From positions 4,956,563 to 5,020,562 of the forward strand of contig OX291540.1 of NCBI GenBank assembly GCA_946406115.1: a stretch of DNA of 64,000 nt, written 5' to 3'. A model generated the notes under the pieces. The model saw only the letters and a program-made list of their open reading frames with translations, was not told where the DNA came from and did no database searches. The stretch comes from Apoda limacodes (lineage: Eukaryota > Arthropoda > Insecta > Lepidoptera > Limacodidae). Shown here one piece after another: positions 53,301 through 60,558 of the stretch (positions are counted from its first letter, which is position 1; each line of letters starts with the position of its first letter). Both the position numbers and the translations under genes were made by a program.

Positions 53301-56300
53301 TTGGCATACAAACTATACCGTTCAATCTCGTGTTGGAAATGTGTCCCTTGAAGCTGTTAAAAACCAAAGATTCTAAGTCAACGCAATAAAACACGTCCGA
53401 AATACGGCTATTTTTTATCGCATATTTTGGCATTCATAAATTTTGTTGTCATAGAATCATGAAATTTGACACGAAGCAAGGTGAGACAATACAATAAAAA
53501 CAAATACCTAACTACTTCTAAAAACGATTAGAGTAATAATCATAATAATATCTATTTTTTAAACGAAAGGTAGGGTTTGTCTACCGATTTTGAAGATTTT
53601 TACAGAGATAGAAGGATTAGATGGAAAAACGTTTTAATTCTATCCATCAGAGCCATCTACTTAGACAATCTCGTAAAATATGTTTAGTAGTAGAAAATAG
53701 AAAAAACTTATAAAGATTACCAACTCAACAGGTAACTTAAAATTATAAAAAAAATTAACAAAATTATTTTAAATCAAAAATCCACCAAAAGGTAAAAAAA
53801 AACCTTAGTAAAACATACAGACAGAACATTGAGCTGAGTTCATGTTTCTTCAGTTTAAAGTTGAGTGCCAAAAATTTGCAGCAAAGACAGGTATGGCATC
53901 CGACAGCAATCCAATCCAACATTATTTGCCCGACTAGACTTTTAGAGGTTATTTTCAAGTAATATTTCAAAATGATGTATTCATTAGCAAATAGCCACGG
54001 CTGAACATAGACCTTTCATAACGAATGCTGTCATACCCTTCTGATCTCCGCCTTTCTCATTTAGCCACTTCCAGCTAACTTTTCAGGTCAAAGGTCCACC
54101 TGGTGGAGGGCTACTCACACTGCGCTTACCAATCAGAGGTCGCCACTCTGAGATTCGTCTGCCCCAACGATCATCAGTTCTGTGACAAATACGATCATGC
54201 TCATTGCCCCTAAAGTTTGCTTATTCTATGAGCTATGTCGGTGACTTTAGTTCTTCGTCGGATTTCTTTATATTATAATATTTAGTAATATGTAAATGAA
54301 AAAAACCAGGCAAACAGACACGGAAGTCTCCCTCTAAGAGTATCAACATTTTGACACAAAAACTAAAAAGCCTATACTAAATAGTATGACTACAACGTAA
54401 AACATTGTCGTTAATTTTGTTGCAGCTGCCAAAGCCTTTTAATTAAAATCAGTGGATCCATAACTGTCGAATGCGTCCCGTTCAGCGCTGGAAATTAAAT
54501 CATGGGATATATTTCACACTTCAGTCTGTCCATCATCTATTTTTTTAACCAACTTTATTGCAAAAAAATAAAAAGGGCGGGCAGCGAAATACGATACGAT
54601 ACAAACTACCTACTAGTCTGAGATCATTAGTTACGAAGATAAAGCCATTTCTAGTTTAACAGCTACCATCCAAAATGAAGATCTTGATAAGATCTAAAAC
54701 TTTTGTAAAGAAATCATTAGTCTGCAGTCAATAGTTCTGGAGATATAGCACTTTATATTTTGACACCTGCCATCCGAAATGAAGATAAACTTTTGTAAAG
54801 AAACTACTAGTCTACGATCAATAGTTACTGAGATATAGCCCTTTATATTTTGACAACTCAAGTAGGTAGTTATAGTGACGAATTACTTTTTTTTTCTCGT
54901 AGACTAAAAACATCGATACTCATAACAAAATTTTATGCAATCATCAACATAAAGGCGTAAATATTTTTTTTTTTTGCGAAACGTTAAGTTTTAAATTAAC
55001 TATATTAATATGGGATCACCTGGGAAGTATATATATACCCTTTTAAATAAAATAAGAAATTCTGTATTTGCGTGGTTGCATTTTCTAGCTCCTGCCATCT
55101 TTAATACTACAGAATTGGTGTGGTTACTTTCTCTAACTCCTGCCATGTTTTATGATATAGGATTTGTGTAGTTGTCTTTTTTAACTCCTGCCATATTTTA
55201 TAATACAGAATTTGTGTAGTTGCTTTTTTTAGCTCCTGCCCTATTTTATAATATAAGATTCGTGTGGTTGCTTTCTGAGAGCTTGCTGAGGTAGTTATAT
55301 CAACATAAAATCTTTTTTTTCATGCTTTTTTTTACAAAAAATACCTGTGTCGGCCCTAAATAGGACGCCCACAACCTAGTCATCATTACAGACCGATGAT
55401 GGCCTCACCGAACTCTAGGAACAGAATCGACGGCTTTAGCTGAACTTGACGCATACATCGTATAATTTTTTTAGACTTTCCTACCTTGGTAAAAAGTATT
55501 TAAGCTCTTTTCTTGTATAACATGAATGCAATACATTGTCATTATTTATTTAGTATTTTCTGTCAAAAACAAATTTAAATAAAATCCGATTTCACTAATT
55601 CATAGTAACATTATCGATGTAGCATAAAAACAGTAACTAGTTAGATAACATTTCAATCAGCTTGAAAAGCCTGAAGCAATTAGGTCAATATGTCTAATAA
55701 TAAATTAGTAATTATAATGCAGGTATAACCGCGATATATGTAGGTACTGTTGCACGCAACGCATGCTGCATCGAATTAACTGAATATGATTAGGTTGTAT
55801 AATAAACAAGTAAAATATCAAAATATAATGCTTTAGTTTTTGGAGAATATTAGAGTAGCGATCCGGGTTAAAACTATGTCCATCACTGTACTTCATAAGA
55901 CTGTCTAAATAAACTGTTTTGTAAGTATGTTAGTTTGTAGTTTACTTACAAACATATACTTAATGATGGTTTTGCCTGTACTAAGATACATACCCAATTG
56001 TATAATACATTGTGGTGTTTAACTAGGAGCTGAACTAAAAAGTACTATAAATACCACCGGTAAGGTAAAAGCCTCATAATTTACTGGGATAAATGACCTT
56101 ATCATTCGAAGCTACGTTGTTACAAGAGCTAGGCCTTTCTGACACCTCAAATCGGTGTCTAAATCAGTGTTCTGCTAAGGGTGAAGGGTAAGGTGATCTA
56201 GTTGAAGGTGAGGATAGTTTTAAATTATGGAGATTCAGCAAACAATTTATATTAGGTTCGTTTAAGTAAATACCTGCATTTTCAAAATTGAATGAATCTC

Positions 56301-59300
56301 ATCACTGTCCTTCATAGGATTTCGTGTTGGCTTTTAATTTTAAATAATTGTTTATTGTAGGGTTTTGTGCGTCAAATTAGTATCAGTTTATGCGAGAAAC
56401 CTACAGTTAATTATTTTCTGAGAATTGTAAAGCTTGTAGCGGATCATATCATACCGCTACAAGCAAGGCTGACGTCACGCGTCCTACATCGCGCTATCAA
56501 AGTTTCTTCTGTCGATGAGTATATATAGAAAACCGAACAGAATGATAAGTGGACCACGGCGGTCCCCAGGCATAACACCTCGCCTGGCAGGAGATCTCCT
56601 CTTTGCCGCCACAAGCTTGTGGCCCAGTCGCATTCGTCTATCAGAAACGATAAGCGAAGTTAAGCAACGTCGACCGTGGTCAGTATTTGGATGGGTGACC
56701 GCTTTTCTTCCATGTTTAAGAAGGATCGTTAAATAGTCATAACAATTATAATGAAACATAACGCTGTATAATCAGCTAAAGGCGAGAATAGCTACCTTAG
56801 CTCGACAAAGTCCATATAAAGACAGTGCGGGTAGACTGCCTATATGGCCCAAGCCTCCAGAAAAGAGGCCTGTGCCCCTGCAGTAGGGCAGGCACTACTA
56901 GCTCGAAAAACGTCCGCTAAGACACAGTAAGTCAGTGCGGTAGACTGACTCTATATGGCCCAAGCCTCCAGAAAAGAGGCGGAGGGCTTTTTAAAAAAAC
57001 TTCATTTAATCTTGACGGTTAACTATGTCATTTTGGACCGAAACATTTTTTGTTTTAAACTAAAATATAATGTTATTAATTTAAGAGCTGATGTAGTCTA
57101 GTTAAGAGCACTATTCTCTTGTGTGAACTAGAAATTTCTTCCGTGCAATAAAGCACGAAGTTCTACGCCCAAGAAAACTAAGTGTTTCAAATAAAGAAGC
57201 ATATTTTTCTTCAATGAATTAAATATTGTTTCAAATTGATAGAGTTTTATTTACTGTTTCAATGAAATTTGATCTTGTGATAACTTCATATTATTTTAAA
57301 TATTTAAGAGAAATAATATCTTAGATGAAGTAAATATTCGTTGGTGCATATATGAAACGATATTCTCTTGGCTCAACTAATTCTTTTTTACCGTGTAAAA
57401 GAATACCTTATATGTATGACACGCATTTAGTTGCTTTTTCGAACAGATCGTAAAGTGATTATTAACTTACTCACTATTCGTTTGTAAACAAGATAACTGT
57501 GAAATATCTTAATTTTAGAGAAATAATGTATAGAGTAGCTTTGCTAGGGAAATTAAATATCCTTTATCCTGCTGAAGTTTCGTAAGCAGCAGAAAAAGCT
57601 TTTGGCGTATTCCGAATTCAACGCAAGTGACACCACGGGCTAACTGCTAGTAAAATAAATGATATTAATATTATAAATGCGTGTGCCGTGGAGTAACAGG
57701 TCAAGTTACATTAACGCGGTGCGTCTCTTGCACAAGCGATCGGCCGCTAATGCGCACTGATTAACAAGCGTTCGTTTTCGCGACTAGCAAGTCTGTCTCT
57801 ACGTCCGCGCCGCAACACATAGGTTATGCAAGTCGTCATAACTTAATAGCATTATTGTAGTGGCTTGTATTTGAGACAACAGTAGGTATACCTACTTACC
57901 TAATCTAATTAGCGAGAAATTTGGGGTTGAGAAAAAATTATACGGTCCCTAACTAATTTAAGGTTTGTGAAAAAAATAATCGGCCAATTGAGTCTGGCCC
58001 GCGCACCGAGGGTATCGTACAAACTTTTTTTAATTGGAACTGGTGAAACGCCTTTTATGTTGATGATTGTATATGTATCGATGTTTTTAGTGTACGAGAA
58101 AAAAAGCAATGCGTCACTCAAAAGTAAAATATAAACAACCGGCTTCAAAAATATGCACTAAAAAGGTAAAAATAATTACTTATTTTCAAAAATCTGATCT
58201 AAATTACATTTGAAGTTGGTGGTGTGTGTTATAAACCTTAGGCACATAAACACCAACTTTAAACTGTAATTCAGATCAGATTTTTGAAAATAAGTAATTA
58301 TGTTTACGTTTTTTTAACCGACTGTATATATGTATTTTTTTATGGGTGTTAGGCCATAACTTTTTTGTTTATGAACCGATTTACGTGATTTTTTTTTATT
58401 CGACAGGATATACTTGCGAGTGGGTCCCATAGAAATTTTATCGAAATCGATTCAGTAGTTTAGTTTTTAGACAATTCCAAAAATAACTTTCCCTTGAAAA
58501 AGCACTTCATCACTCAAAGGTAAAAAATAAAAACTTTCTAATAAAAAAAAACAACCGGCTTCAAAATTATGCACTAAAAAGGTAAAAATAATTACTTATT
58601 TCTAAAAAATCTGATCTGAATTACAGTTTGAAGTTGGTTTCATGCAAATGAAGCGTGTTATTAATTGTTAGGTAAATTAAATAGAAACCAACTTCAAACT
58701 GTAATTCAGATCAGAATTTTTAGAAATAAGTAATTATTTTTAACTTTTTAGTGCATCTTTTTGAAGCCAGTTTTTTCATTTTATTAAAAAGTTTTTATTA
58801 TGCATCTTTTTGAAGCCATTGTTTTTTTTGTTTTATTGAAAGCTTTTAATACTAACATTGCAAATAAATTTTATAATGAGTAATCATAATAATATTATTT
58901 GATTTTGTGGCACAAAACATGTTATAGGTGCTTTATAGCATTAAGCCAAAAATTACTGCAAAATTGAAATTAAGCATCAAGAGCTACCTTACTGGTTGCT
59001 GCATAGTAAGAAAAAAAATTAAACTAAAGAAAACAGAGAGATAAGCCCATTAGTTTATCACTTGAATAAGTAAGATTTTTTTACTGGACCTGGAGTTTTT
59101 TTGTTAATGGGGATAAAATGCTGTACCAAGTGGCACCATATTTACAACTTGGACTTTAGTTTTTAGAGCTTAACCGACAAAACCGATCTAAAAGCTGCCC
59201 TTGCACCCTCTCATCTACAAGATGCAGATTTTTACAATGGGCCGTGAAATTCAAGCTGTGGAGGCAATATTTTTGTAACCAGGTTACCACCGAGATAGCC

Positions 59301-60523
59301 GCCTACCTACAATAAATCTAATTTGGTAGGAAGTTGTTGCATTTTATTGGGCGTAAATATTTAACTATAAGAGTAGGGAAAACGCCTATTAAACCTTTGT
59401 CCATTGGCTTTTTACAACACCATCATTAAACCAGAGTCCCTAACTATGGTGTCTGTAAAGAACACTTTTAGCAGGAGGGAAAGTCCTAAAGTAAACATCT
59501 GCTCCGATGGCTTTAGGCAGTTTTTCCTGTCAACCAAGACGTAAAACCTTTGTCCTTATGAAAGTGATACTATTTACTCATTAGGTTGAACAAGCATTAA
59601 GTCTGCTAAGTTGGAATTATTCCTGTAGACCATTATCTCACAACTAGATACAATGATGATTTAACGATAAGCTTTGGCAATGTTTGAGAAAAAACTTTCA
59701 TCATGACATTGTACTTTTAAGCCTAATTGTATTGAATTTGTATTGAAAAAGTTAAGTATAAGATTGCTGAAGTTAGCTAATTTTTCTTATCCAAAGCTGA
59801 TTTAATACAATTGGCTTTGAAATTACAAGGTCACCCACCGTTAAGTTTGGATTGAACTTTATCTAAAGTACTAGTTTTGCTTCATTTAGGACCAGATTCC
59901 GCTGTGTTTAATGTCTAGGAATCACACTAATATTACAAAGGCGAAAGTTTGTGAGTCTTTGTATGTTTGCTCTCTGAAAAAATTGGCACAATTTTTGGCT
60001 TCTCAGCAAAGTTGATTGGTTTACAATTATACTACCATGTCATGTCACAGGACTCAAGCTACTCATTCATTAGGTTTATGCTTAATGTCTGACATGGACT
60101 TGTTCAGTTTTTAATGTCTTATAATTTTTTTTTCTTAATAAGGACTTTACAGCAGTTTACAAAAACAGCTTTGTGTAAAATTTTATATGGACAGTTGAAA
60201 AAAACTATGTTCTGGCCAATTGACTATTGAACCCACAAGGCAACACTTTAGTGTCAATTTGTAATTAGTTACTTGACATTACTTTCTATTTTTTACCATT
60301 GCATATACATACAATGTATACTAAGAGAAGGATTGTGCAGTACACATGCCTTTATGTTCTGTCCCTAAATTAGACAGTGGATTACACAAAATTAACTTTT
60401 TACAATTTAACGGACTGATGCAATTTTATTAATTAAAGGGCATATTTAATAAATCATGTGTATGTGACAGTATTGAATACTGTCATCATTAAATACAGCT
60501 TAAAAACTATGCCAGCATGGAGA

Positions 60524-60558
<35 letters not shown>

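Noticed and set aside
56600..56715. Functional 5S rRNA gene.
   Set aside because: Only the internal and 3' part matches; the 5' half is rearranged and there is no proper 3' terminator context, so it is a derived repeat.
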